A stretch of DNA of 64,000 nt from Polaromonas sp. JS666 (lineage in GTDB: Bacteria; Pseudomonadota; Gammaproteobacteria; Burkholderiales; Burkholderiaceae_C). Below the pieces are notes generated by a model. That model worked only from the letters and a program-made list of their open reading frames with translations, was not told the origin of the DNA and made no database searches. How positions within the stretch are numbered: the stretch's first letter is position 1; each line of letters begins with the position of its first letter. Made by a program: the position numbers and the translations under genes. This document shows positions 1-9,357 of this stretch, piece by piece. Location of the stretch: the NCBI RefSeq assembly GCF_900103405.1, contig NZ_FNHX01000005.1, positions 126,845 through 190,844 on the forward strand, in the 5' to 3' direction.

Positions 1-360
1 GCCGCCGGCATCCTGCTGGGCCGCAAGCGCATCGCGGCGCGACTGCCCAGCTTTGAGATTCTGGATGACGTGATGTACAAGGCGATTGCCGTCGGCTTTG
101 CCTTCTTCACCATCGCCACGGTGCTGGGTGCCTTGTGGGCCGCCGAGGCCTGGGGCGGCTACTGGAGCTGGGACCCCAAGGAAACCTGGGCGCTGATCGT
201 CTGGCTCAACTACGCGGCCTGGCTGCACATGCGGCTCATGAAGGGCTTGCGCGGCACGGTTGCCGCCTGGTGGGCCCTGGTGGGGCTGGCGGTCACCTCG
301 TTTGCCTTCCTGGGCGTCAATATGTTCCTCTCGGGCCTGCACAGCTACGGAACCTTGTAG
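1..360 (+). CDS. ccsB: Cytochrome c biogenesis protein CcsB/ResC-type (3' part)
   Basis: The reading frame is open from base 1 to a TAG at 358-360, so only the last 119 residues are present. The motif GGYWSWDPKETWALIVW is the tryptophan-rich WWD-type signature of the System II cytochrome c synthase, which presents haem to apocytochromes on the periplasmic side. Hydrophobic segments lie before it (KAIAVGFAFFTIATVLGAL) and near the C-terminus (AWWALVGLAVTSFAFLGVN). The 5' part and any ResB partner lie outside the window. Betaproteobacteria commonly use this ResB/ResC-like system. Naming (CcsA, CcsB, ResC) varies between databases. Confidence 0.88.
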   Translation, partial: AAGILLGRKRIAARLPSFEILDDVMYKAIAVGFAFFTIATVLGALWAAEAWGGYWSWDPKETWALIVWLNYAAWLHMRLMKGLRGTVAAWWALVGLAVTSFAFLGVNMFLSGLHSYGTL

Positions 361-457
361 CCGGCGAGGAGTCCTTGTAGAAGCCGCTGGCCGAATCCGT
401 GTAAGAACCTGACGCGTATTTAGACTAAGCCATAACGGATTTATCAAGGACGCCCCC

Positions 458-1456
458 ATGCTCATCAAAACCCACGCCAGCGGCTTCGACCACCCTGTTC
501 CCAGCGAGATCACGCCGCAGGGCATTTACCACGGCCGCCGCGACCTGATCAAGCTCATGGCCACGGGCGCCGCGGGTGCGGCCATGGCCAGCTGGGCGGG
601 GCGTCAGGCGATGGCGCAGACGGTGCAAAAACCCGGCAAGCTCGCGGCGCTGCCCGGCGGCAAATCGGCGGTGGCCGGCGCGGTGACCCTGGAAAAAATC
701 ACCGACTACAAAGACGCCTCCAGCTACAACAATTACTACGAGTTCGGCACCGACAAGGCCGATCCGGCCAGGAATGCCCACACGCTGGTGACCAAACCCT
801 GGTCGGTGGCCGTCGAGGGCCTGGTCAAGCAGCCCAAGACCTTCACGCTGGAAGACCTCGTCAAGCTGGCCCCGCAGGAAGAGCGCATTTACCGCCTGCG
901 CTGCGTGGAGGGCTGGTCCATGGTGATTCCCTGGGTCGGCTATTCATTGTCTGAACTGATCAAGAAGGTCGAGCCCCTGGGCAGCGCCAAATACGTCGAG
1001 TTCATCACCCTGGCCGACCCCAAGACCATGCCTTTTGTGGGCTCGCGCGTGCTCGACTGGCCTTATGTGGAAGCCCTGCGCATGGATGAAGCCATGCACC
1101 CGCTGGCGCTGCTGGCCTTTGGCATGTACGGTGAAGTGCTGCCCAACCAGAACGGCGCGCCGGTGCGCATGGTGCTTCCCTGGAAGTACGGCTTCAAGAG
1201 CGGCAAAAGCATCGTCAAGATTCGCTTCACCGACAAGGAGCCGCGCACGGCCTGGAACAAGGCCGCGGCGCAGGAGTACGGTTTCTATTCGAACGTGAAC
1301 CCCGACGTGGATCACCCGCGCTGGAGCCAGGCCACCGAACGCCGCATCGGTGAAGACGGCCTGTTCGCCAAGAAGCGCAAAACCCTGATGTTCAACGGCT
1401 ATGAGGCCCAGGTGGGCCAGCTCTACGCCGGCATGGACCTCAAGAAGAACTTCTGA
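458..1456 (+). CDS. msrP: MsrP, periplasmic methionine sulfoxide reductase catalytic subunit
   Basis: Molybdopterin-dependent enzyme (formerly YedY) that reduces methionine sulfoxide in periplasmic proteins. The N-terminus carries a twin-arginine signal: [20 protein letters not shown] at residues about 28-47, ending near AMAQT. The [10 protein letters not shown] segment contains the cysteine that binds the molybdenum centre. The 332-residue length is close to E. coli MsrP. ATG 458 follows an AAGGA box. The stop codon overlaps the msrQ start by one base (TGATG), so the two are translationally coupled. Export as a folded cofactor protein would use the Tat system encoded at 41.8-43.4 kb. Confidence 0.95.
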   Translation: MLIKTHASGFDHPVPSEITPQGIYHGRRDLIKLMATGAAGAAMASWAGRQAMAQTVQKPGKLAALPGGKSAVAGAVTLEKITDYKDASSYNNYYEFGTDKADPARNAHTLVTKPWSVAVEGLVKQPKTFTLEDLVKLAPQEERIYRLRCVEGWSMVIPWVGYSLSELIKKVEPLGSAKYVEFITLADPKTMPFVGSRVLDWPYVEALRMDEAMHPLALLAFGMYGEVLPNQNGAPVRMVLPWKYGFKSGKSIVKIRFTDKEPRTAWNKAAAQEYGFYSNVNPDVDHPRWSQATERRIGEDGLFAKKRKTLMFNGYEAQVGQLYAGMDLKKNF

Positions 1457-2115
1457 TGGCCACCCTGTTGGCGGCGCGGCAAAAATGGTTGCTGCATCCT
1501 GCCGCAAAACCCATCCTCTTCGTCGCCTGCCTGTTGCCCTTTGCCTGGCTGTTCTACGGCGCCTTCAGCAACCAACTGGGTGCCAATCCGGCCGAGGCGC
1601 TGATACGCGCCACCGGCGACTGGACGCTGCGGTTTATCTGCATCGTCCTGGCGGTCACGCCGCTTCGGGTCATCAGCGGCACGCCGGCGCTGGCGCGTTT
1701 CAGGCGTATGCTGGGGTTGTTCGCGTACTTCTATGTCGTCGTTCACCTGCTGAGCTACAGCTGGTTCGACATGGGCTTTGACTTTGCCGACATTGCCAAG
1801 GACATCGCCAAGCGGCCTTTTATCCTGGTGGGTTTTTCGGCCTTTGTGCTGCTGACCCCGCTGGCGGCCACGTCGTTTAATGCCGCGATCAAAGCCATGG
1901 GCGCCAAGCGCTGGCAGTGGCTGCACAAGCTGGTTTACCTGATCGCCGGCCTGGGGCTGCTGCATTTCTTCTGGATGCGCGCAGGCAAGAACAATTTCGC
2001 CGAGGTGTTTGTCTACGCCGCGATCATCGCCGTGCTCCTGGGCTGGCGCGTGCAGCAGTTCCTCAGGAAAAAGAAGCCGCAGCCCGCCTACGGCGTGCGC
2101 GGCAAGCTGTCCTAG
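1456..2115 (+). CDS. msrQ: MsrQ, haem-binding membrane subunit of MsrPQ
   Basis: Inner-membrane b-type haem protein (formerly YedZ) that passes electrons from the respiratory chain to MsrP. The 219 residues hold about six hydrophobic helices, from KPILFVACLLPFAWLFYGAF to EVFVYAAIIAVLLGWRVQQF, with conserved histidines at VVHLLSY and LHKLVYLIAGLGLLHFF suited to haem ligation. It starts on the ATG that overlaps the msrP stop. It converges on lysA with only 34 bp between the stop codons. Confidence 0.94.
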   Translation: MATLLAARQKWLLHPAAKPILFVACLLPFAWLFYGAFSNQLGANPAEALIRATGDWTLRFICIVLAVTPLRVISGTPALARFRRMLGLFAYFYVVVHLLSYSWFDMGFDFADIAKDIAKRPFILVGFSAFVLLTPLAATSFNAAIKAMGAKRWQWLHKLVYLIAGLGLLHFFWMRAGKNNFAEVFVYAAIIAVLLGWRVQQFLRKKKPQPAYGVRGKLS

Positions 2116-2149
2116 CGACAGCCGCCGTAGCTGGCACCGCCGCCGGCCT

Positions 2150-3439
2150 TCAGCCGGCCACCAGCTGTTCCTGCCGCATCTGGTCTTGCGCGGTTTCGCG
2201 GCGGCGGATCAGGTGCGCTTTGTCGCCATCGACCAGCAGTTCGGCGGCACGGCCGCGGGTGTTGTAGTTGCTGGCCATGCTCATGCAGTAGGCGCCGGCC
2301 GACATCACGGCCAACGGGTCGCCCGCCGCCACGGCGAGCGCGCGGTCCCGGCCTATCCAGTCGCCGCTTTCGCAGACCGGCCCGACCACGTCGTAAGTCA
2401 TTTCGGATGCGCCCTGGGTGGCGGCCGTCGATAGCGGGACGATGGCGTGGAAAGCCTGGTACATGGCGGGGCGCGGCAGGTCGTTCATGGCCGCATCGAT
2501 GATGCAGAAATTCTTGTGCTCACCGGGCTTGACGTAAAGCACTTGCGTCAGGCACACGCCGGCATTGCCGACCAGCGAACGGCCGGGTTCAATCATGAGC
2601 TTCTTGCCGCCGTAGCCGCGCGCGTCGAGCCGGGCCAGCAGCTGCTGCCACAGGGCATCGGCCTCGGGCGGGGTGTCGTTGTTGTAGTTGATGCCCAGGC
2701 CGCCGCCGAAATCGATGTGTTCCAGCGGGATGCCGGCGGCTTCGATGGAGGCCACCAGGTCCAGCACCCGGTCCATGGCGTCGAGGTAGGGCGTGGCCTC
2801 GGTGATCTGCGAGCCGATGTGGCAGTCGATGCCGACGACGCGCAGGCCCTTGAGCGAAGCCGCATGCCGATAGATGCGCAGCGCCTCTTCATGCGCCACG
2901 CCAAACTTGTTGTCCTTCAGGCCCGTGGAAATATAGGGGTGGGTCTTGGGGTCCACATTGGGGTTGACGCGTATGCTGACGGGCGCGCGCAGGCCCTGAG
3001 CCAGCGCGACTTCAGACAGCACGTCCAGCTCGGCTTCGCTCTCGACGTTGAAGCAGCCTATGCCGGCGCCCAGCGCCTGGCGCATCTCGGCGCGGGTTTT
3101 GCCCACGCCCGAAAAAATGATCTTGCCGGCCTCGCCGCCGGCCGCCAGCACGCGGTCCAGCTCGCCACCCGAGACGATGTCGAAGCCGCAGCCGGCGCGG
3201 GCGAACACCTGCAGCACGCCCAGCGAGGAGTTGGCCTTCATGGCGTAGCAAATTTGCGCATCGCGGCCGGCAAAGCCGCGCTGGTAGGCGGCCAGTGCCG
3301 ACAGCATGGCGGCCTTGGAGTAGACGAAGAGCGGTGTGCCGTGCGCGGCGGCGAGCTCGCGCAGGCTGAGGTTTTCAACGAACAGCTCGCCCTCGCGGTA
3401 GGCGAAATGCGGATGGCCGGGGAGGGATGGACGGGTCAT
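2150..3439 (-). CDS. lysA: Diaminopimelate decarboxylase
   Basis: PLP enzyme of the last step of lysine biosynthesis, meso-diaminopimelate to L-lysine plus CO2. The fold-type III barrel is recognisable: YAMKANS carries the PLP lysine, HIGSQ follows in the barrel, and GPVCESGDW contributes the active-site cysteine and acidic residues from the partner subunit. The length of 429 is normal. The start MTRPSLPGHPHFAYREGELF matches the family's usual N-terminus. It lies downstream of lptM on the same strand, a gene order widely conserved in proteobacteria (lptM-lysA next to cyaY). Confidence 0.96.
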   Translation of the reverse strand: MTRPSLPGHPHFAYREGELFVENLSLRELAAAHGTPLFVYSKAAMLSALAAYQRGFAGRDAQICYAMKANSSLGVLQVFARAGCGFDIVSGGELDRVLAAGGEAGKIIFSGVGKTRAEMRQALGAGIGCFNVESEAELDVLSEVALAQGLRAPVSIRVNPNVDPKTHPYISTGLKDNKFGVAHEEALRIYRHAASLKGLRVVGIDCHIGSQITEATPYLDAMDRVLDLVASIEAAGIPLEHIDFGGGLGINYNNDTPPEADALWQQLLARLDARGYGGKKLMIEPGRSLVGNAGVCLTQVLYVKPGEHKNFCIIDAAMNDLPRPAMYQAFHAIVPLSTAATQGASEMTYDVVGPVCESGDWIGRDRALAVAAGDPLAVMSAGAYCMSMASNYNTRGRAAELLVDGDKAHLIRRRETAQDQMRQEQLVAG

Positions 3440-3602
3440 GGGAGTGAGTGGGCTGTGAGGGTTCGGGGTATCTTAAGGAGGGCGCGGCCTGCGCGCTATG
3501 ACCGATTCAAGGTGAATTTCAGCCGTCGCCTTGGATTTGAAGGTTCAGGCCGGTGTCTGCCTGAAGCCTGGTGGCGCGGGCAGGCAAATACAGTCAGCTG
3601 GC

Positions 3603-3830
3603 TTAGCGGGCGGCGGAAGCCGGCAAGGCCGGTGCGGTCGGCGCCTCGGGAAGCGTGGTGGCGGGCTGGGCGGGACGGGCTGCGGCCGGAACCTTGGGAG
3701 GCACCGGGAGGTACAGCGGGCCTTTTTGGCCGCAACCGGCCAGCAGGGCGGCGCCGGCCACAATGGCCACAAGGCCATGCCGTAAGGCGGGATTGCGGCG
3801 ACGGCCTAAAATTTGAGCTGAAGAAACCAT
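3603..3830 (-). CDS. lptM: LptM-type small outer-membrane lipoprotein
   Basis: A 75-residue lipoprotein. A short basic leader and hydrophobic stretch ([13 protein letters not shown]) end in the lipobox LLAGC at about residues 29-33, followed by the family-defining [10 protein letters not shown] proline/alanine-rich tail follows. LptM (YifL) is known in enterobacteria to help the LptDE translocon mature. The start chosen is ATG at 3830, which gives a normal signal peptide; an in-frame extension upstream to 4235 would run back through cyaY and is not credible. Only 12 bp separate this start from that of divergent cyaY, so each gene's promoter must lie inside the other. Confidence 0.88.
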   Translation of the reverse strand: MVSSAQILGRRRNPALRHGLVAIVAGAALLAGCGQKGPLYLPVPPKVPAAARPAQPATTLPEAPTAPALPASAAR

Positions 3831-3842
3831 GACGGGATTGTA

Positions 3843-4178
3843 ATGACGGACCTTGAATACCAGGATCTGGCCGAACGCGCGCTCCAGGCGGTGGAAGCGG
3901 GCTGCGACCGGATCAACGATGAAACCAGTGCGGACATCGACAACCAGCGCACCGGCGGCATGGTCACGCTGACCTTTTCCAACCGCAGTCAAATCGTGAT
4001 CAACCTGCAAAAGCCCTTGCAGGAAATCTGGATGGCGGCCAAGGCCGGCGGGTTTCACTATAAATACAGGGAAGGGCGCTGGGCCGACACCAAGGATTTC
4101 AGCGAGTTCTTCGCCAATCTGTCGCGTTATGCCAGTGAGCAGGCTGGCCAGCCGCTGGTGTTCAAGGCACAGGACTGA
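3843..4178 (+). CDS. cyaY: CyaY, bacterial frataxin
   Basis: Iron-binding frataxin homologue that tunes iron-sulfur cluster assembly at IscS. The 111 residues show the family layout: an acidic N-terminal helix ([19 protein letters not shown]) rich in Asp/Glu for iron binding, then the beta sheet with [25 protein letters not shown] and the C-terminal helix. It starts 12 bp from divergent lptM and ends at a strong bidirectional hairpin terminator shared with mrcA. Confidence 0.95.
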   Translation: MTDLEYQDLAERALQAVEAGCDRINDETSADIDNQRTGGMVTLTFSNRSQIVINLQKPLQEIWMAAKAGGFHYKYREGRWADTKDFSEFFANLSRYASEQAGQPLVFKAQD

Positions 4179-4203
4179 GGTTCCGGAAATTTCATCGGAA
4201 ATA

Positions 4204-4232
4204 AAAAAACGGCCCCGTGAGGGCCGTTTTTT
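4204..4232. terminator. Bidirectional rho-independent terminator
   Basis: Perfect GC stem CGGCCC/GGGCCG around a short CGTGA loop, flanked by an A-run on the left and a T-run on the right (AAAAAACGGCCC then GGGCCGTTTTTT). It can terminate transcription in both directions, between convergent cyaY and mrcA. Confidence 0.93.
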
Positions 4233-4253
4233 CATGCGTGCCGCGCTGCGCGC

Positions 4254-6683
4254 TCAGTTCTTGAACAAATCCAGGATGCGCTTTTTCTCGTCCGAAGGCG
4301 GCAGGACCTGGATCGCGCCGCCCGCCGGCGCGCTGGCCGCCTGGCCGGGGTTGGCCGCCGCCGGGTCCTGCTGGACGCCCACGGTGCTGACACCCGAGCC
4401 CCGGGCGTATTCGCTGTAATACCACTCGTTGCCCACATTAACGACACCTTCGGGCGGCGGGTATTCGGCGACCGGCACTCCCTTGAGGGCGTATTCCATG
4501 TAATTGATCCAGATCGGCAGGCTCAGGCCGCCGCCGGTTTCCCGGTCGCCCAGCTTTTTGGGTGTGTCGTAACCCATCCAGACCGCTGCCGCCAGTGTGG
4601 GCTGGAAACCCACGAACCAGGTGTCTATGGAGTCATTGGTCGTGCCGGTCTTGCCGTAGAGGTCGGGCCGCTTGAGCGTGGCCTGCGCCCTGGCCGCTGT
4701 GCCCGAGCGCGCGACTTCCTGCAGCAGGCTGTCCATGATGAAGGCGTTGCGCGCGTCTATGCCGCGGGCCGACTCGTCCAGCGCGGGAGGCTTGGTCTCC
4801 AGCAGCACCTTGCCGCGCTGGTCGGTGATTTTGGTGACCAGGTAGGGGTTGACGCGGTAGCCGCCGTTGGCGAACACGGAGTAGGCGGTCACCATCTGCA
4901 TGGGCGTGACCGAACCGGCGCCCAGCGCCATGGTCAGATAGGCCGGGTGTTTTTCCGCCTCAAAGCCGAAATGCGTGATCCAGTCCTGGGCGTAGGGCGC
5001 GCCTATGGCCTGCAGGATGCGGATGGAAATCATGTTCTTGGATTTCTTCAGGCCGGTCCGCAGACTCATGGGGCCGTCGAAGGTGCCGTCATAGTTTTTC
5101 GGCTCCCAGGGTTGGCCGCCGGTCACGCCGGCATCAAAGAACAGGGGGGCATCGTTGACCACGGTGGCCGGGGTGAAGCCTTTTTCCAGCGCGGCCGAGT
5201 AGATAAAGGGCTTGAAGCTGGAGCCGGGCTGGCGCCAGGCCTGGGTGACGTGGTTGAACTTGTTTTTCTCGAAATCAAAGCCGCCCACCAGCGCGCGTAT
5301 GGAGCCGTCGCGCGGGTCCAGCGCCACGAATGCGCCCTCAACCTCGGGCAGCTGGGTGATCTCCCAGGTGTTTTTCGGCGTTTTTGCCACGCGGATCAGG
5401 GCGCCGCGGCGTATCTTGATGTTCGGGCCGGCTTTCTCGGCCAGGCCGGACTGCGCGGGTTTGAGCCCGTCGCCGGTGATTTCGACGGTTTCGCTGTTCT
5501 GGCGCATGGCCAGGATGCGCTTGGGATTGGCCTCCAGCACCACGGCCGACATTACATCGCCGTTGTCGGGGTTGTCGGTCAGCGCGTCGTCAATCGCATC
5601 CTCGGTTTCCTGGGGGTTGACGGGCAGGTCTATGAATTTCTCGGGGCCGCGGTAGATCTGGCGGCGCTCGTAATCCATGATGCCCTTGCGCAGCGCCTTG
5701 TAGGCCACGGCCTGATCGGTGGCGCGCAGCGTGGTGTAGACGTTCAGGCCGCGGGTGTAGGTTTCGTCGCCGTACTGGTTGTAGATCAGCTGGCGCACCG
5801 TCTCGGCCACGTACTCGGCATGCACCCGGCCGGCGTCGGGCCCGGTCCTGACTTTCAGGGGCTCTTCCTTGGCGGCTTTGGCCTGCTCGGCCGTGATGAA
5901 GCCGTTTTCCTCCATGCGCTCGATGATGTAGAGCTGGCGCGCCCGGGCGCGCTTGGGGTTGATGATAGGGTTGTAGGCCGACGGCGCCTTGGGCAGGCCG
6001 GCCAGCATGGCCGCCTCGGAAATGGAGATGTTCTTGAGCGGCTTGCCGAAATAGGCCTCCGAGGCCGCGGCAAAACCGTAGGCCCGGTTGCCCAGAAAGA
6101 TCTGGTTCATATAGATCTCAAGGATCTGGTCCTTGGTCAGCATGTGCTCCAGCTTGAAGGTCAGCAGGATTTCATAGATCTTGCGGGTATAGCTTTTTTC
6201 CGCCGAGAGGTAGACGTTACGGGCCACCTGCATGGTGATGGTGGACGCGCCCTGGCTCTTGGCGCGGCCCACGTTGGCGAAGCCGGCGCGGATCACGCCC
6301 AGGTAGTCGACGCCGCCATGGGAGAAAAAGCGCGCGTCCTCAATGGCCAGGACGGCGTCCTTCATGACCTGGGGGATGTCCTGGATGGGGGTCAGGCTGC
6401 GCCGCTCCTCGCCGAACTCGCCGATCACCACGCCGTCAGCGGAAAAAACGCGCAGCGGCAGCTTGGGCCGGTAGTCCACCAGGTCCGAGATGTCGGGCAG
6501 GTTGGGGTAGGCGACCGACAGGGCCACGGCCACGAACAGCAGGACGCTGACGACGCCCGCCAGCAACAGGCCCGTGCTCCATAAAAGGAGCTTGACCAGC
6601 CAGCGCGGCAGCCAGGACTTGCCGGAGGAGCTTGACTTGGCCGGGCTGGAGTTTGAATCAGGAGGGGTGGGCGTGGAGGGCAT
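4254..6683 (-). CDS. mrcA: Penicillin-binding protein 1A
   Basis: Bifunctional peptidoglycan glycosyltransferase/transpeptidase anchored in the inner membrane. A cytoplasmic Ser/Pro-rich tail precedes one transmembrane helix (residues about 30-55). The GT51 domain shows the catalytic EDARFFSHGGVDYLG motif. The transpeptidase domain has the SxxK nucleophile in PGSSFKPF, SKN, and KTGTTNDS. The C-terminal tail is short and low-complexity (Pro/Gly/Ala). Length 809. It is divergent from pilM, the classical order in beta- and gammaproteobacteria. In Pseudomonas and Neisseria this locus couples wall synthesis to pilus secretin assembly; here that link is inference from position. Confidence 0.96.
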   Translation of the reverse strand: MPSTPTPPDSNSSPAKSSSSGKSWLPRWLVKLLLWSTGLLLAGVVSVLLFVAVALSVAYPNLPDISDLVDYRPKLPLRVFSADGVVIGEFGEERRSLTPIQDIPQVMKDAVLAIEDARFFSHGGVDYLGVIRAGFANVGRAKSQGASTITMQVARNVYLSAEKSYTRKIYEILLTFKLEHMLTKDQILEIYMNQIFLGNRAYGFAAASEAYFGKPLKNISISEAAMLAGLPKAPSAYNPIINPKRARARQLYIIERMEENGFITAEQAKAAKEEPLKVRTGPDAGRVHAEYVAETVRQLIYNQYGDETYTRGLNVYTTLRATDQAVAYKALRKGIMDYERRQIYRGPEKFIDLPVNPQETEDAIDDALTDNPDNGDVMSAVVLEANPKRILAMRQNSETVEITGDGLKPAQSGLAEKAGPNIKIRRGALIRVAKTPKNTWEITQLPEVEGAFVALDPRDGSIRALVGGFDFEKNKFNHVTQAWRQPGSSFKPFIYSAALEKGFTPATVVNDAPLFFDAGVTGGQPWEPKNYDGTFDGPMSLRTGLKKSKNMISIRILQAIGAPYAQDWITHFGFEAEKHPAYLTMALGAGSVTPMQMVTAYSVFANGGYRVNPYLVTKITDQRGKVLLETKPPALDESARGIDARNAFIMDSLLQEVARSGTAARAQATLKRPDLYGKTGTTNDSIDTWFVGFQPTLAAAVWMGYDTPKKLGDRETGGGLSLPIWINYMEYALKGVPVAEYPPPEGVVNVGNEWYYSEYARGSGVSTVGVQQDPAAANPGQAASAPAGGAIQVLPPSDEKKRILDLFKN

Positions 6684-6709
6684 GTAGGCAATCGTAAAGT
6701 CGCGTCACT

Positions 6710-6715
6710 ATTATA
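6710..6715 (-). promoter_or_regulatory. Probable mrcA -10 element
   Basis: Read on the minus strand this is a perfect TATAAT, 27 bp before the mrcA ATG at 6683, in an AT-rich patch of an otherwise GC-rich gap. No good -35 match lies 17 bp upstream, so the assignment rests on the -10 box and its position. Confidence 0.45.
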
Positions 6716-6866
6716 AAAATCCTGGAAACCGGGGGATATCGGGGTGCTTGCGGAGCGTCACACTTTTACGTTTGCAGACATCGTTTTGGCCCCGCCGACC
6801 CGCTTGCACTCAGTTACAAGCGTCGGCTTTTGACAACGTTCTGGATATGCAGAACAGGAAAAATCC

Positions 6867-6895
6867 TTACTGCACAAAGAGCTTACTGCTACTAT
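6867..6895 (+). promoter_or_regulatory. Possible pilM operon promoter
   Basis: TTACTG at 6867-6872 and TACTAT at 6890-6895 are separated by 17 bp and lie about 55 bp before the pilM start, in the 256-bp divergent gap with mrcA. The -10 box is a 5/6 match, the -35 only about 3/6. A second TTGACA at 6830-6835 has no partner -10 at the right distance. Confidence 0.35.
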
Positions 6896-6951
6896 TCAAG
6901 TGATTTCTTAAGTATGCAGGGCTACATATTAGCCGTCATTTGGGGACTGCC

Positions 6952-8031
6952 TTGATCTCTCTGGGATCGTTATTCAACCGCCAACAACCCGCTTTGCTGG
7001 GTTTGGATATCAGTTCGTCCAGCGTCAAGCTGGTGGAGTTGAGCCGTGACAAGGCCGGTAACCTGGTGCTGGATCGCTGCGCGATCGAGCCCCTGGAGCG
7101 CGGCTGGATCACGGACGGCAACGTCGAGAAATTCGACGAAGTCGCCGACGCCGTGCGCCGCTTGGTCAAAAAGAGCGGAACCCGCACCAAAAACGTCGCC
7201 ATGGCGCTGCCCGCCTCCGCGGTCATCACCAAAAAAATCATCCTCCCCGGAGGCATGACGGACGCGGAACTCGAAACCCAGGTCGAGTCCGAAGCCAACC
7301 AATATATTCCCTTCTCCCTGGATGAGGTCAGCCTGGACTTCTGCGTGGTGGGGCCCAGTGCCACCTCCGCCGGCGACGTCGAGGTGCTGATCGCCGCTTC
7401 GCGCAAGGAAAAGGTCCAGGACCGGGAAGGGCTGGCGGAAGCCGCCGGCCTCAAGCCCATCGTGGTCGACGTGGAGTCCTACGCCTCGCGCCTGGCAACC
7501 GCCCGCCTGATCGAAAACCTGCCTAACAAGGGGGTGGACACCATGGTCGCCCTGTTTGAGGTTGGCGCCTTGACCACCAGCATGCAGGTCATCAAGAACG
7601 ACGAAGTCCTGTACGAGCGCGACCAGGCCTTCGGCGGTGCCCAGCTGACGCAACTGATCGTGCGCCAGTATGGGTTTTCGCCTGAAGAGGCCGAAAGCAA
7701 GAAGCGCAGCGGCGATTTGCCCGAAGACTACGGCTCGGGCGTCCTCAAGCCTTTTGTGGAAAGCATGGCCCAGGAAATCGGCCGTGCCCTGCAGTTCTTC
7801 TTTACCAGCACCCCGCACAACAAGGTGGATTACGTCATGCTGGCCGGCGGTTCGTCCGCCCTGCCCGGGTTGACCGATTCCGTCACCCAGCAGACTTCGT
7901 TCGCCTGCCTCCTGGCCAACCCCTTTGAGGGCATGGAACTCGGCGAGAGCGTGCGTGAGAAGAAAATGCGCCGCGAGGCATCGTCTTACCTGACCTCCTG
8001 CGGTCTGGCTTTGCGGAGGTTCCTGCAGTGA
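6952..8031 (+). CDS. pilM: PilM, type IV pilus inner-membrane assembly protein
   Basis: Cytoplasmic actin-like ATPase of the pilus alignment subcomplex; it binds the N-terminal tail of PilN and links the motor ATPases to PilNO. The actin-fold phosphate loops are visible: LLGLDISSSSVKLVEL near the N-terminus and VMLAGGSSALPGL near the C-terminus. I chose the TTG at 6952 (359 residues, starting MISLGSLF) because GGGGA lies 5 bp before it; a TTG at 6940 would add four residues. It overlaps pilN by 4 bp (GTGA). Confidence 0.93.
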   Translation: MISLGSLFNRQQPALLGLDISSSSVKLVELSRDKAGNLVLDRCAIEPLERGWITDGNVEKFDEVADAVRRLVKKSGTRTKNVAMALPASAVITKKIILPGGMTDAELETQVESEANQYIPFSLDEVSLDFCVVGPSATSAGDVEVLIAASRKEKVQDREGLAEAAGLKPIVVDVESYASRLATARLIENLPNKGVDTMVALFEVGALTTSMQVIKNDEVLYERDQAFGGAQLTQLIVRQYGFSPEEAESKKRSGDLPEDYGSGVLKPFVESMAQEIGRALQFFFTSTPHNKVDYVMLAGGSSALPGLTDSVTQQTSFACLLANPFEGMELGESVREKKMRREASSYLTSCGLALRRFLQ

Positions 8032-8672
8032 TTCTGGTCAATCTGCTCCCGCACCGCGAAGCCGCGCGCAAGCGCAGGCGCGAAACCTTTTTTGCAACCC
8101 TTGGCGTCGCTGCCCTGGTCGGCGGCCTGATTTGCGGTGCCGTGTACTCCTGGTACCTGGCCCAGATCGAAAGCCAGCGCAGCAAGAACAACTTCCTGAA
8201 AACCGAGATCACGCGTCTGGAAAACCAGATCAAGGAGATTTCCACCCTGCAGGCGGAAATCGCCGCCCTGAGGGCGCGCCAGAACGCGGTGGAAGACCTG
8301 CAAGGCAACCGCAACATGCCGGTCTACCTGCTCAGCGAGCTGGTCAAGCAGCTTCCTGACGGCGTGTATATCACCAACATGAAGCAGGACAACCAGACGG
8401 TGTTCATCAGCGGCGTGGCCCAGTCCAACGAGCGGGTTTCCGAACTGCTGCGCAACCTGGCCAACAACAGCCCCTGGCTGACCCGGCCGGAGTTGGTCGA
8501 AATCACCGCCAGCACGGTGTCGCTGACTCCGCGCGACCAGCGGCGGGTGTCCAATTTCTCCATGCGTGTCGGGCTCAAGCGCGCCAACGCGCCCAAGGCA
8601 CCTGGTTCCGCGCCGGCCGCCTCGGCGCCTGGCGCAGCGCCGGCGGCCGCGGCGATCCCGGCCAAGGCCTGA
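8028..8672 (+). CDS. pilN: PilN, type IV pilus assembly protein
   Basis: Bitopic inner-membrane protein of the alignment complex. The conserved N-terminal INLLPHRE-type motif appears as MILVNLLPHREAARKRRRE and contacts PilM. A transmembrane helix follows (TLGVAALVGGLICGAVYSWYL). A coiled coil spans roughly residues 45-90 (IESQRSKNNFLKTEITRLEN) and a ferredoxin-like domain follows. The last 30 residues are Pro/Ala-rich. Translation starts at GTG 8028, overlapping the pilM stop. Length 214. Confidence 0.93.
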   Translation: MILVNLLPHREAARKRRRETFFATLGVAALVGGLICGAVYSWYLAQIESQRSKNNFLKTEITRLENQIKEISTLQAEIAALRARQNAVEDLQGNRNMPVYLLSELVKQLPDGVYITNMKQDNQTVFISGVAQSNERVSELLRNLANNSPWLTRPELVEITASTVSLTPRDQRRVSNFSMRVGLKRANAPKAPGSAPAASAPGAAPAAAAIPAKA

Positions 8673-8688
8673 AGCAGGTTGAACGATC

Positions 8689-9357
8689 ATGGCAAAAACT
8701 CCAAAAATCTCCGTCGATTTATCGGCGATCCAAAACAGCCTGAAGGCGCAGTTCTCCGGGCTTGACCCCAATGACCCGCCCTCGTGGCCGGCGCTACCGC
8801 GCTATCTTCTGTGTGTCGGCGTCACGGTCCTCGTGGTGGTCGCACTGTGGTTTGTCTGGCTGAGCTCCTCCGACGAGGAACTGACGGCCGAGCGGGCCAA
8901 GGAAGTCCAGCTCAGGGAAGACTACAAGAAGAAGCTGGTGCAGGCGGTGAACCTTGACGCGCTGAAAAAGCAGCGCGAACAGGTGCAGCAGTATGTGACC
9001 CAGCTGGAGAAACAACTGCCCAGCAAGGCTGAAATGGACGCCTTGCTGTCCGACATCAACCAGGCCGGCCTGGGCCGCAGCCTGCAGTTCGAACTGTTCC
9101 GGCCGGGGCAGGTGAGCGTCAAGGAGTATTACGCCGAATTGCCCATCGCGGTGCGCGTCACGGGCCGCTATCACGATATCGGCGCTTTTGCCGCGGACAT
9201 CGCCAATCTCTCCCGTATCGTGACTTTGAACAACCTGAACCTGGTGCCCACCAAGGACGGCAACCTCGTCATGGACACCACGGCCAAGACATTCCGCTAC
9301 CTCGATCCCGAGGAAGTGGCCCTGCAGCGCAAGAGCGCCCCGGGAGCCAAAAAATGA
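8689..9357 (+). CDS. pilO: PilO, type IV pilus assembly protein
   Basis: Partner of PilN in the inner-membrane alignment complex. The cytoplasmic N-terminus is followed by one transmembrane helix (YLLCVGVTVLVVVALWFVW, about residues 44-62). A coiled coil (LREDYKKKLVQAVNLDALKK and on) and the periplasmic domain containing YYAELPIAVRVTGRYHDIGAF, a hallmark of PilO, come next. Its 3' end overlaps pilP by 4 bp (ATGA). Confidence 0.94.
   Translation: MAKTPKISVDLSAIQNSLKAQFSGLDPNDPPSWPALPRYLLCVGVTVLVVVALWFVWLSSSDEELTAERAKEVQLREDYKKKLVQAVNLDALKKQREQVQQYVTQLEKQLPSKAEMDALLSDINQAGLGRSLQFELFRPGQVSVKEYYAELPIAVRVTGRYHDIGAFAADIANLSRIVTLNNLNLVPTKDGNLVMDTTAKTFRYLDPEEVALQRKSAPGAKK

Noticed and set aside
4947-6584. 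A 545-codon open frame opposite mrcA
   Set aside because: Antisense to PBP1A motifs that are intact on the minus strand.
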